Shown piece after piece: positions 6,106 to 13,231 of a stretch of 19,554 nt of DNA. A model generated the notes under the pieces. That model had not been told where the DNA came from and made no database searches. It worked only from the letters and a program-made list of their open reading frames with translations. The stretch's first letter is position 1; every line of letters begins with the position of its first letter. Source of the DNA: Solirubrobacter ginsenosidimutans (GTDB taxonomy: Bacteria; Actinomycetota; Thermoleophilia; Solirubrobacterales; Solirubrobacteraceae). The stretch lies in the NCBI RefSeq assembly GCF_027587205.1, contig NZ_JAPDOD010000091.1, positions 1-19,554 of the forward strand, in the 5' to 3' direction. The position numbers and the translations under genes were made by a program.

Positions 6106-8751
6106 ATGCCACTGGTCGGACGCGCGCGGGAGCTGCGACGCCTGCATGACCTGCTCGCCGTGCTGCCCCAGCACGGCGGCGGTCTGCTGCTGCGCGGCGA
6201 GCCCGGGATCGGCAAGTCCGCCCTGCTGGCCGCGGTCTCCCGCTCGGCCTCAGACCGCGGGATGCGGGTCCTGCGCACGACCGGCGTGCAGTCCGAGGCC
6301 CGGCTCCCGTTCGCCGGCCTGCACCAGCTGCTGTGGCCCGTGATCGACCAGCTCGAGACGCTGGCGCCGCCGCAGCGCCACGCGGTCCTCGCCGCCTTCG
6401 GCATGACCGAACGCGAGACCCCGGACCTCTTCCTGATCGCCCTCGCCACGCTGAACGTGCTCAGTGAGGTGGCGACGGCGGCGCCGGTCGTGATCGTGGT
6501 CGAGGATGCCCACTGGCTGGACCGCTCGACGATCGACGTGCTCGCCTTCGTCGCGCGCCGCGTCGAGTCCGAGCCGATCCTGTTAGTCGGCGCGGTCCGC
6601 GACGGCTTCGACGGCGGCGGGTTCGCCGAGCTGCGGATCGAGGGGCTCGACGACGAGGCCGCCGCGGCGCTCTTGGACGCGACCGCAGACCTCGAGCCCG
6701 ACGTCCGCGCCCGCCTGCTGGCCGAGGCCGCGGGGAATCCCCTGGCGCTGGTCGAGCTCCCGCTCGCGACCGCCAAGCTCGAGCCCGGCACGCTGCTCCC
6801 CGCCTGGCTCCCGCTCACCGCTCGGCTCGAGCACGCGTTCGCCGCCCAGGCGAGTGATCTCCCCGAGGCCACGCGCCGGCTGCTGCTGGTCGCGGCGCTC
6901 AACGACGGCGCGTCGCTGAGCGAAGCGCTCATGGCACACGAAAACGTTATTGCGACGCTCGAGCCTGCGCTGAAGGCGCGTCTGGTGGTCGTCGAGGGCG
7001 AGGAGCTGCGCTTCCGTCACCCGCTCGTGCGCTCCGCGATCCGCCAGGCGGCGAGCCTCCCCGAGCGCCACGCCGCCCACGCCGCGCTGGCGGCGGTCGT
7101 CGCGCTCGACCGGCGCGTGTGGCATCGCGCGGCCGCGGTCGTCGGCCCGGACGAGGCGACCGCGACCGAGCTGGACTGGACCGCCGCCGCGGCCGAGCGG
7201 CGCGGCTCGCTGGCCGTCGCGGTCTCCGCCCTCACCCGCGCCGCCGAGCTCAGTGACATCCCCGCCCGCCGCGGAGCGCGCTTGCTGCGTGCCGCTGAGC
7301 TGGCGTTCGAGCTCGGCCGCAGCGACGTCGTCGTGCGCCTGCTGCGTGACGCCGAGCCGCTCCCGCTCGACGCCGGCGAGCGCACCCGCATGGCCTGGCT
7401 GCGCGAGCTGTTCGCGACCCAGCTGTGGTCCGGGACGGCGCGGACCGAGGCGCTGATCGAGATCGCCGACCGGATGCGGGTCGAGGGCGACCCCGACCGC
7501 GCGCTGAAATGGCTGCGCAACGTGGCCTTCCGCTGCTGGTGGTCGTACCCGGACCCCGCCGCCGAGGCGCTGGTGCTCGAGGCCGCGGCGCGGGTGCCGG
7601 TCGCGCCGGACCATCCCGAGCTGGTCGACACGCTCGCGCTCGCGGCGCCCGTGCAGCGCGGGCGCGAGGTGATCGCGGAGCTGACCCGCCGGCCGATCGC
7701 CGGCAACACCCACGCCGCCTACCACCTCGGCGGCGCCTCGACCGCCGTCGGCGCGTTCTCGGCCGAGCTGATCGCCGAGGCGGTCGCCGGGCTGCGCGCC
7801 CAGGGGCGGGTCGGCCTGCTCGCCCAGGCGCTCGTCGCCCAGGCCTGGACGAGCGTCTACCTCGGCAACTGGGTGCTCGGGCTGGCGGCGGCCGAGGAGG
7901 CGATCGCGCTCTCGCAGGAGACCCGGCAGCTGCGGCACGCGGTCGCGGGAAGCCTCGCGGCGGCGACGCTGCACGCGCTGCGCGGCGACGGCGCCGCCAA
8001 TACGGACGCCGCCGCCGACGCCGCCGAGCGCGTCCTGCTGCCGATGGGCGCGAGCCCGCTGCTCTCGCTCGCGCAGCTCACGCGCGGAGTGGGCGCGCTG
8101 GGCGAGGGCCGGCACTTCGACGCGTACGTCGCGCTGCGCCGGATCTTCGCGCCCGGCGACACCGCGCACCACCGCTTCGTGCGCTGGTGGGCGCTGGTCG
8201 ACCTGATCGACGCCGCCATCCACAGCGACCACCACGACCAGGCGCGCGTGCTCGTGGCCGAGTTCGAGCCGATCCTCGAGCAGACCGGCGCGCCCCTGCT
8301 GGACGCGGCGCTGATCTACGCGCGGGCGGTGCTGGGCGACGACGAGGTGCTGTTCGCCGGCCCGATCAGCGGGTATCCGCTCATCCGCGCCCGCCTGCTG
8401 CTCGCCCACGGGGCGTGGCTGCGGCGCCGCCGGCGGCTGGCGGACTCGCGCGTGCCGTTGCGGGCGGCGCGCGAGGCGTTCGACGCGCTCGGCGCCGCCG
8501 GTTGGGGCGAGCGTGCGCGGCAGGAGCTGCGGGCGTCGGGGGAGACGAGCCGGCGGCGCACGCCGGACGCGTGGGACGAGCTGACGCCGCAGGAGCTGCA
8601 GATCGCGCAGATGGCCGCGGCGGGCCTGACGAACCGCGAGATCGGCGAGCGCCTGTATCTCTCGCACCGCACGATCGGCAGCCACCTGTACCGGATCTTC
8701 CCGAAGCTGGGCGTGACGTCGCGGTCGGAGTTGCGCGACGCAGTCGGCTGA
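6106..8751 (+). CDS. Large ATP-binding LuxR-family transcriptional regulator (LAL/MalT-like)
   Basis: An 881-residue STAND-type regulator. Near the N-terminus lies a P-loop GEPGIGKS (residues 31-38), followed by Walker B VVIVVEDAHWLD (128-139). The middle is a long alpha-helical, TPR-like region rich in Ala and Leu. The C-terminal 59 residues form a LuxR helix-turn-helix: LTPQELQIAQMAAAGLTNRE, then LSHRTIGSHLYRIFPKLGV. Such proteins hydrolyse ATP and activate transcription upon sensing a ligand through the helical repeats. In actinobacteria they often sit beside the genes they control. Here the next genes are an alpha/beta hydrolase and a starch-debranching enzyme, which makes glucan-related control possible but unproven. 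Start ATG 6106 lies just before the GRARELRRL segment typical of the family start. No Shine-Dalgarno is visible. Confidence 0.93.
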   Translation: MPLVGRARELRRLHDLLAVLPQHGGGLLLRGEPGIGKSALLAAVSRSASDRGMRVLRTTGVQSEARLPFAGLHQLLWPVIDQLETLAPPQRHAVLAAFGMTERETPDLFLIALATLNVLSEVATAAPVVIVVEDAHWLDRSTIDVLAFVARRVESEPILLVGAVRDGFDGGGFAELRIEGLDDEAAAALLDATADLEPDVRARLLAEAAGNPLALVELPLATAKLEPGTLLPAWLPLTARLEHAFAAQASDLPEATRRLLLVAALNDGASLSEALMAHENVIATLEPALKARLVVVEGEELRFRHPLVRSAIRQAASLPERHAAHAALAAVVALDRRVWHRAAAVVGPDEATATELDWTAAAAERRGSLAVAVSALTRAAELSDIPARRGARLLRAAELAFELGRSDVVVRLLRDAEPLPLDAGERTRMAWLRELFATQLWSGTARTEALIEIADRMRVEGDPDRALKWLRNVAFRCWWSYPDPAAEALVLEAAARVPVAPDHPELVDTLALAAPVQRGREVIAELTRRPIAGNTHAAYHLGGASTAVGAFSAELIAEAVAGLRAQGRVGLLAQALVAQAWTSVYLGNWVLGLAAAEEAIALSQETRQLRHAVAGSLAAATLHALRGDGAANTDAAADAAERVLLPMGASPLLSLAQLTRGVGALGEGRHFDAYVALRRIFAPGDTAHHRFVRWWALVDLIDAAIHSDHHDQARVLVAEFEPILEQTGAPLLDAALIYARAVLGDDEVLFAGPISGYPLIRARLLLAHGAWLRRRRRLADSRVPLRAAREAFDALGAAGWGERARQELRASGETSRRRTPDAWDELTPQELQIAQMAAAGLTNREIGERLYLSHRTIGSHLYRIFPKLGVTSRSELRDAVG

Positions 8752-8777
8752 CCCATACGAGTCCGCGTCACTTTCCA

Positions 8778-8783
8778 TACCTT
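8778..8783 (+). promoter_or_regulatory. Putative -10 box for a leaderless transcript
   Basis: TACCTT matches the actinobacterial TANNNT -10 pattern and lies exactly seven bases before GTG 8791, the spacing expected if transcription starts at the start codon. No Shine-Dalgarno is present there. A clear -35 box is not visible, so this rests on one short motif plus spacing. Confidence 0.35.
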
Positions 8784-8790
8784 CACCGGC

Positions 8791-9399
8791 GTGGCCACCA
8801 TCGTCCTCGTCCACGGACTGTGGGTGACCCCGCGGTGCTGGGAGCACTGGGTCGCCCGCTACGAAGGCCAGGGTCACCGCGTGCTGGCGCCCGCGTACCC
8901 GGGTCTCGAGGGTTCCGTCGAAGCGCTGCGCGCCGATCCGTCGCCGATCGCGGCGCTGACGCCTTCGGCCACACTCTCGGCGCTGTCGGAGATCGTGCGC
9001 GCGCTGGATCGCCCGATCGTCATCGGCCACTGCTTCGGCGGCGTCCTCGCGCGCAGCCTGGCGCGTGACAGCGCGGCCGCGGTGGCATTGCACGCGTTGC
9101 CGGCGGCGGGTGCGGGCACTCCGGGAACCGTGTCGCTCTCACGCGAGCAGTTCCGCTACGCGCTGGCCAACTTCGACGGAGCGGAGGCGCTGTACGAGCG
9201 CTACGTGATCCCCGCGCCCGGCACGTGGGCGTGGGACGCACCGGCGGGGCGTGCGCTCGAGGTCGCGGGAGCGGAGGACAACCTCGCGCCGCGGTGCGGC
9301 GGCGCGACGGTGATGCCCGGGCGGACGCACCTGACGATCCTCCAGCCGGGTTGGGAGGCGATCGCCGACGAGGTCCTGGAGTGGGCGCTGAGCCGGTGA
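8791..9399 (+). CDS. Alpha/beta hydrolase with Cys in the nucleophile position, shortened form
   Basis: A 202-residue alpha/beta hydrolase beginning ATIVLVHGLWVTPRCWEHW, a start typical of an actinobacterial hydrolase family whose members usually run about 270-290 residues. The nucleophile elbow reads GHCFGG, so Cys81 replaces the expected Ser. The acid is probably Asp163 (AGAEDN) and the base His180 (GRTHLTILQPGW). The missing length falls after the elbow, in the cap or lid region, and before the acid strand. Cys nucleophiles occur in dienelactone hydrolases, so activity remains possible. GTG 8791 is the only sensible start. The stop overlaps the GTG of the following debranching enzyme (GTGA), indicating translational coupling. 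Confidence 0.85.
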   Translation: MATIVLVHGLWVTPRCWEHWVARYEGQGHRVLAPAYPGLEGSVEALRADPSPIAALTPSATLSALSEIVRALDRPIVIGHCFGGVLARSLARDSAAAVALHALPAAGAGTPGTVSLSREQFRYALANFDGAEALYERYVIPAPGTWAWDAPAGRALEVAGAEDNLAPRCGGATVMPGRTHLTILQPGWEAIADEVLEWALSR

Positions 9400-11609
9400 A
9401 CGCGCGGTGGGTGCGCGAGCGGCGCATCGAGCGGGTGGGGAGGACGGCGACGCTGCACACCGATCTCGGGTCGTGGCCGCTGCGGGGCGGCATCGTGCCC
9501 GACGAGGTGCCGGTGCGCGAGGTGCTCAAGGGACGCCTGCGGGTGGACGACGCGGCGGTGCAGATCGCGGAGGTGCTCGACGACCTCTACGACGCGAGCG
9601 ACGCGGAGCTGGGGCCGACGTGGCGCGGAGAGGTGCCGAGCGTGGCGGTGTGGGCGCCGACGGCGCGCCACGTCGCCCTGCGGCTGCGCCGCCTGCGCGA
9701 CGGCGACGAGTCGTCTCGCGACGTCTCGTCGCGAAACGTGACGTTGAACGACGACACATCTGGTGGCGAGCAGCGCGTCGCGATGCGCCGCGGCGACGAC
9801 GGCGTCTGGCGCGTGACCGGCGACCCCTCCTGGCGCGACGCCGAGTACGCGCTCGAGGTCACCGTCTTCGCGCCGACCGTCGACGCTGTCGTCACCAACG
9901 TCGTCACCGATCCGTACTCGCTCGCGCTCACCGTCAACTCGCGCCGCAGCCTGCTCGCGCGGCTCGACCCGCCGGCCGGCTGGCCGAAGCCGCCGCTCGT
10001 CCCGGTCGCGCGCGCCGCGATCTACGAGTTGCACATCCGTGACTTCTCGATCGGCGACACGTCGGTCCCGGAGGCGCATCGCGGCACCTATCTCGCCTTC
10101 ACCCACCTCGAGAGCGCGGGCATGCGGCACCTGCGCGCGCTCGCCGAAGCGGGTCTCACGACGGTCCACCTGCTGCCGTGCAACGACATCGCGACGATCG
10201 AGGAAGACCGGGCGAAACAGCGCGTCGCGCCGAGGCTCGAACACCACCCGCCGCACTCGCCGCTGCAGCAGCGCGCGATCGGCAGGATCCGCGACCGCGA
10301 CGGGTTCAACTGGGGCTACGACCCGCTGCACTATTCGACGCCCGAGGGTTCCTACGCACACGACCCGGACAGGCGCACATACGAGTTCCGCGAGATGGTC
10401 GCCGCGCTCAATGCGATCGGCCTGCACGTCGTGCTCGACGTCGTCTACAACCACACGCCGAACGCCGGCCAGGACCCGAAGTCGATCCTGGACCGCATCG
10501 TCCCCGGCTACTACCACCGGCTCTCGGCGACAGGCGAGGTCGAGAACTCGACCTGCTGCGCGAACACCGCGACCGAGCACCGGATGATGGAGAAGCTGAT
10601 GCTCGACTCGCTCGCGACGTGGGTCGGCCAGTACCGCGTCGACGGCTTCCGCTTCGACCTGATGGGCCACCACACCAAGGCCAACCTGCTCAAGGTGCGC
10701 GAGCGGTTCCCCCACCTGCAGCTCTACGGCGAGGGCTGGAGCTTCGGCGAGGTCGCCGGCGACGCGCTGTTCGTCGCCGCCTCGCAGCGCAACATGGTGC
10801 ACACCGGGATCGCGACGTTCGACGATCGCCTGCGCGACGCCGTCCGCGGCGGCGGCCCGCACGACAACGATCCCCGTCACCAGGGCTTCGCGACCGGGCT
10901 CGCCGACGCGCCGTCCAGAGCGCTGCAAGAAGCCCAGGAAGAAGTCATGCGCGGCCTCGCCGGGACCGCCGACCAGATCGCCTACGTCGACGCGCACGAC
11001 AACGAGACCCTGTTCGACGCGCTCGCGCTCAAGCTGCCGCGCGCGACCACGATGGACGACCGCGTGCGCATGAACACGCTCGCGCTCGCCACGGTCACGC
11101 TGTCCCAGAGTCCCTGTTTCTGGCACGCCGGCACCGACCTCCTGCGCTCTAAGTCACTTGACCGCAATTCCTACGACTCAGGCGACTGGTTCAACCGCGT
11201 CGACTGGACCGCCACCCACTCCACGTTCGGCTCCGGGCTGCCGCCGCGCTGGGACAACTTCGAACGCTGGAAGTACCTGCGCCCGCTGCTGAAGGATCCG
11301 AACCTCAAGCCCCAGCCGCACCACATCCGCACCGCCCGCGACCGCGCCCTCGAGCTCTTGCGCATCCGCGCCTCGACCCCGCTCTTCGGCTCCGCCGAGG
11401 TCACCTTCGAGAGCGGGGCACCCGGCGTGATCGTGATGGTCCTCTCGGCCGAGAGCGTCCTGATCTTCAACGCCACCCCGCACGCCACCAAGCAGACCGC
11501 GCACGCGAGCGCGACCCAGCTTCACCCCGCGCTGGCCGAACGCGAAGCGACCTACGCGGACGGTGTCTTCACGGTCCCGGCGCGGACCGTCGCAGTGTTC
11601 CTTCCGTGA
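9396..11609 (+). CDS. pulA: Pullulanase/limit-dextrinase-type debranching enzyme (GH13)
   Basis: A 737-residue alpha-1,6-glucosidase of the pullulanase/limit-dextrinase type. An N-terminal beta domain (about 1-205) precedes the GH13 barrel. The barrel shows YELHIRDFSIGD (from 210), NWGYDP (305), DVVYNHT (348-354), STCCANTATEHRMMEKLMLD, DGFRFDLMGHH (nucleophile Asp421), LYGEGW (acid/base Glu446) and DAHDNETLFD (Asp535). The STCC...TEHRMMEKLM phrase is distinctive for this subfamily. The C-terminal beta domain ends in RTVAVFLP. No signal peptide is present, so it probably acts on glycogen or imported dextrins in the cytoplasm. It is shorter than secreted pullulanases, which carry extra N-terminal modules. 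GTG 9396 overlaps the preceding stop. The open frame extends upstream, but that part is an Arg/Gly-rich shadow of the hydrolase. Residues 105-127 look inserted. Confidence 0.9.
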   Translation: MNARWVRERRIERVGRTATLHTDLGSWPLRGGIVPDEVPVREVLKGRLRVDDAAVQIAEVLDDLYDASDAELGPTWRGEVPSVAVWAPTARHVALRLRRLRDGDESSRDVSSRNVTLNDDTSGGEQRVAMRRGDDGVWRVTGDPSWRDAEYALEVTVFAPTVDAVVTNVVTDPYSLALTVNSRRSLLARLDPPAGWPKPPLVPVARAAIYELHIRDFSIGDTSVPEAHRGTYLAFTHLESAGMRHLRALAEAGLTTVHLLPCNDIATIEEDRAKQRVAPRLEHHPPHSPLQQRAIGRIRDRDGFNWGYDPLHYSTPEGSYAHDPDRRTYEFREMVAALNAIGLHVVLDVVYNHTPNAGQDPKSILDRIVPGYYHRLSATGEVENSTCCANTATEHRMMEKLMLDSLATWVGQYRVDGFRFDLMGHHTKANLLKVRERFPHLQLYGEGWSFGEVAGDALFVAASQRNMVHTGIATFDDRLRDAVRGGGPHDNDPRHQGFATGLADAPSRALQEAQEEVMRGLAGTADQIAYVDAHDNETLFDALALKLPRATTMDDRVRMNTLALATVTLSQSPCFWHAGTDLLRSKSLDRNSYDSGDWFNRVDWTATHSTFGSGLPPRWDNFERWKYLRPLLKDPNLKPQPHHIRTARDRALELLRIRASTPLFGSAEVTFESGAPGVIVMVLSAESVLIFNATPHATKQTAHASATQLHPALAEREATYADGVFTVPARTVAVFLP
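9716..9734. repeat. Perfect hairpin inside the debranching-enzyme gene
   Basis: An 8-bp perfect stem, TCGCGACG / CGTCGCGA, with loop TCT lies inside the coding sequence. It falls in a stretch (about 9708-9776) that codes for Ser/Arg/Asn/Asp-rich residues 105-127 and uses codons rare elsewhere here (TCT, ACA, TTG, CGA). It may be a small palindromic insertion kept in frame, or chance in GC-rich DNA. Confidence 0.55.
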
Positions 11610-12504
11610 GCTCCACGCCGATCGGGTCGACGATCTCGAAGGAGAGGATCCCCTCGGGCTCCTGATTGAGGAAGCCGACGAAGCACCACGTGCCGTCGCG
11701 GCGCTGGACCAGCGGCGCGGCGAACAGCTTCGGCTCGCCCTCGAACGGCTTGGCGTTCGCGACGTCCCACGGCCCCAGCGGCGAGTCGCCGAGGACGTAC
11801 CAGGTGCTGAACGGCCGCGGGTGGGCCTGCTCGTCCGGGTGGCAGGTGAACAGCAGCAGCCATTGCCCGTCGACCTGCCGCACCTGCATGACCTCGAACT
11901 GCCCGAAGATCGACGGCTCGGTCAGCGGCGCGCCGAGTCGCCAGTTGACCATGTCGTCGCTGCGCGCGTGGGCGATCACCCCGTCCGCCAGCCGTTCGGC
12001 GTGCAGGTCGCGGGCAGTGATGTACATGTGCCACAACCCGTCGTGGTGGAAGACGAACGGGTCGCGCCAGGTCTCGCTCGCGCCGGAGCCGTCGCCGAGC
12101 ATCGTGTACCAGCACGGGTCGGGCTCGACCAGCGGCTCGGTCGCCACCCGCCGCCAGGTCATCAGGTCGTCGGACTCCGCCAAGCCGATCCGCTGGTCGC
12201 GGACGCCGCGGCCTTCGGAGTTGAGCGCCGTGTAGTACAGGCGCCACACCCCGTCGTCGGAGCGCGCGACCGACCCGGTCCACAGCGCCAGATCGTCGAA
12301 GCCGGACGCCGCCGGCCCGAGCGCGTCCGCGTGGACGTCCCACTCGACCAGGTCCAGCGAGCTCGCGTGGCCGATCCGCGCGGCCTCGTGCCGCAGCCGC
12401 GGATCTCGCACCGCGCGCGGCGCCTTGAGGAAGAACAGGTGGTAGCGCTCGCCGTCGTCGGCGATCCAGCTGTCCCAGATCCAGTCCTCCCGCGAACTGA
12501 GCAC
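11569..12504 (-). CDS. GH32-like (GH32/GH43 clan) beta-propeller glycoside hydrolase
   Basis: A 311-residue protein with repeated DDGxW/SxDLxxW blades of a five-bladed propeller. Candidate catalytic acids appear in the usual order: Asp11 in WIWDSW (nucleophile), the RDP motif with Asp148 in ETWRDPFVF, and Glu204 in FGQFEVMQV (acid/base). This order matches fructosidase-type GH32 and related GH43 enzymes. There is no signal peptide. Start is taken at GTG 12504; a TTG at 12513 is also in frame. Everything further upstream is Arg/Ser-rich antisense of the neighbouring gene. No ribosome-binding site is evident. The 3' end overlaps the convergent debranching gene by 41 bases. The substrate (fructan, sucrose, arabinan or other) cannot be read. 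Confidence 0.8.
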   Translation of the reverse strand: MLSSREDWIWDSWIADDGERYHLFFLKAPRAVRDPRLRHEAARIGHASSLDLVEWDVHADALGPAASGFDDLALWTGSVARSDDGVWRLYYTALNSEGRGVRDQRIGLAESDDLMTWRRVATEPLVEPDPCWYTMLGDGSGASETWRDPFVFHHDGLWHMYITARDLHAERLADGVIAHARSDDMVNWRLGAPLTEPSIFGQFEVMQVRQVDGQWLLLFTCHPDEQAHPRPFSTWYVLGDSPLGPWDVANAKPFEGEPKLFAAPLVQRRDGTWCFVGFLNQEPEGILSFEIVDPIGVELTEGTLRRSAPGP

Positions 12505-12505
12505 G

Positions 12506-13231
12506 GTGGACAATGATGCCGATGGACGCGCATCTGCGGCGCATCGAACGCGAAGCGGGGCGCACGAGGCGCTCGCGTTCCGCGCGGCGGAGGGGTTCGA
12601 GCCGGTCGCGCTCTCCCCGGTCAGCCCGCTCGGGCTCAACGCGATCCTGGGGCGGATCGACCAGAACAACGTGCTCTCGACGATCCGCAACACCGAGGTG
12701 CTCGCCGACCCGACGGCCGCGCTCGCGCTCGAGGCCGCGGTCCGCCGCCGCAGGGGCGAGGACACCGTCCGCCTCTGCGCCGCCTGCCGCGTCCTGCGCC
12801 TGCAGCCGGTCCCCGACGTCCCGGGGTTCACCCAGCACTTCGAGCTCTTCGCCCTCGTCACCGCGGGTCGCTCACAGGCCTCCTACGGCTTCGAGATCGA
12901 CGCGCTGCGCGAGCACATCGCCGTCTACCGGCGCCTGCTCGCGGCCGCCGGCGTCGACGACTACGTCGTGCGGCTCACGGACGCGCCGCCGCAGGTCCTC
13001 GAGGCGCTGCCCGGCGTCGTGGAGGACGCCGGGCGAACGCAGGGCCGCGGCTACTACGACGGCATGCTGCTCAACATCACCGCCACTGACCGCGAGGGCA
13101 ACGCCGTCGGCCTCGCGGACGGTGGGCGGACCGACTGGACCCAGCGGCTGCTCTCCAACCGCAAGGAGCGGCTGCTGACCAGCGGGATCGGCCTCGGCCT
13201 GATGGCGGAGCGTTTCCCTACCGCAGCGTGA
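12506..13231 (+). CDS. Stand-alone HisRS/HisZ-like class II aminoacyl-tRNA synthetase core
   Basis: A 241-residue protein resembling the catalytic core of histidyl-tRNA synthetase or HisZ. It has a motif-1-like GFEPVALSPVSPLGLN (30-45), then VLADPT (66-70), and a motif-2-like strand pair RLCAACRVLRLQ...GFTQHFELFALV (89-118). EIDALREHIAVYRRLLAAAGV (130-150) parallels the helix of HisRS. Next come GRGYYDGMLLNIT (180-192) and ADGGRTDW (204-211), and a motif-3-like SGIGLGLMAERF (226-237). No anticodon-binding domain follows, so aminoacylation of tRNA is unlikely; a regulatory or amide-forming role is possible. GTG 12506 opens the frame. ATG 12513 in another frame encodes a more natural N-terminus, see the frameshift finding. 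It overlaps the convergent delta-60 gene by 14 bases. Confidence 0.65.
   Translation: MDNDADGRASAAHRTRSGAHEALAFRAAEGFEPVALSPVSPLGLNAILGRIDQNNVLSTIRNTEVLADPTAALALEAAVRRRRGEDTVRLCAACRVLRLQPVPDVPGFTQHFELFALVTAGRSQASYGFEIDALREHIAVYRRLLAAAGVDDYVVRLTDAPPQVLEALPGVVEDAGRTQGRGYYDGMLLNITATDREGNAVGLADGGRTDWTQRLLSNRKERLLTSGIGLGLMAERFPTAA

Noticed and set aside
6583..9093. 836-codon minus-strand open frame opposite the LuxR-type regulator
   Set aside because: Arg/Gly/Glu/Val-rich shadow composition without domains; the plus strand shows Walker motifs and a LuxR HTH.
9225..9395. Upstream extension of the debranching enzyme frame to 9225
   Set aside because: These 57 residues are Gly/Arg-rich and overlap the hydrolase in another frame. 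GTG 9396, overlapping the hydrolase stop, is the natural start.
9201..11126. 641-codon minus-strand open frame opposite the debranching enzyme
   Set aside because: Antisense shadow of a gene with all GH13 catalytic motifs; no recognisable features of its own.
12505..12861. Upstream extension of the GH32-like frame to 12861
   Set aside because: The added residues are Arg/Ser/Ala-rich antisense of the HisRS-like gene. The propeller begins just after GTG 12504.
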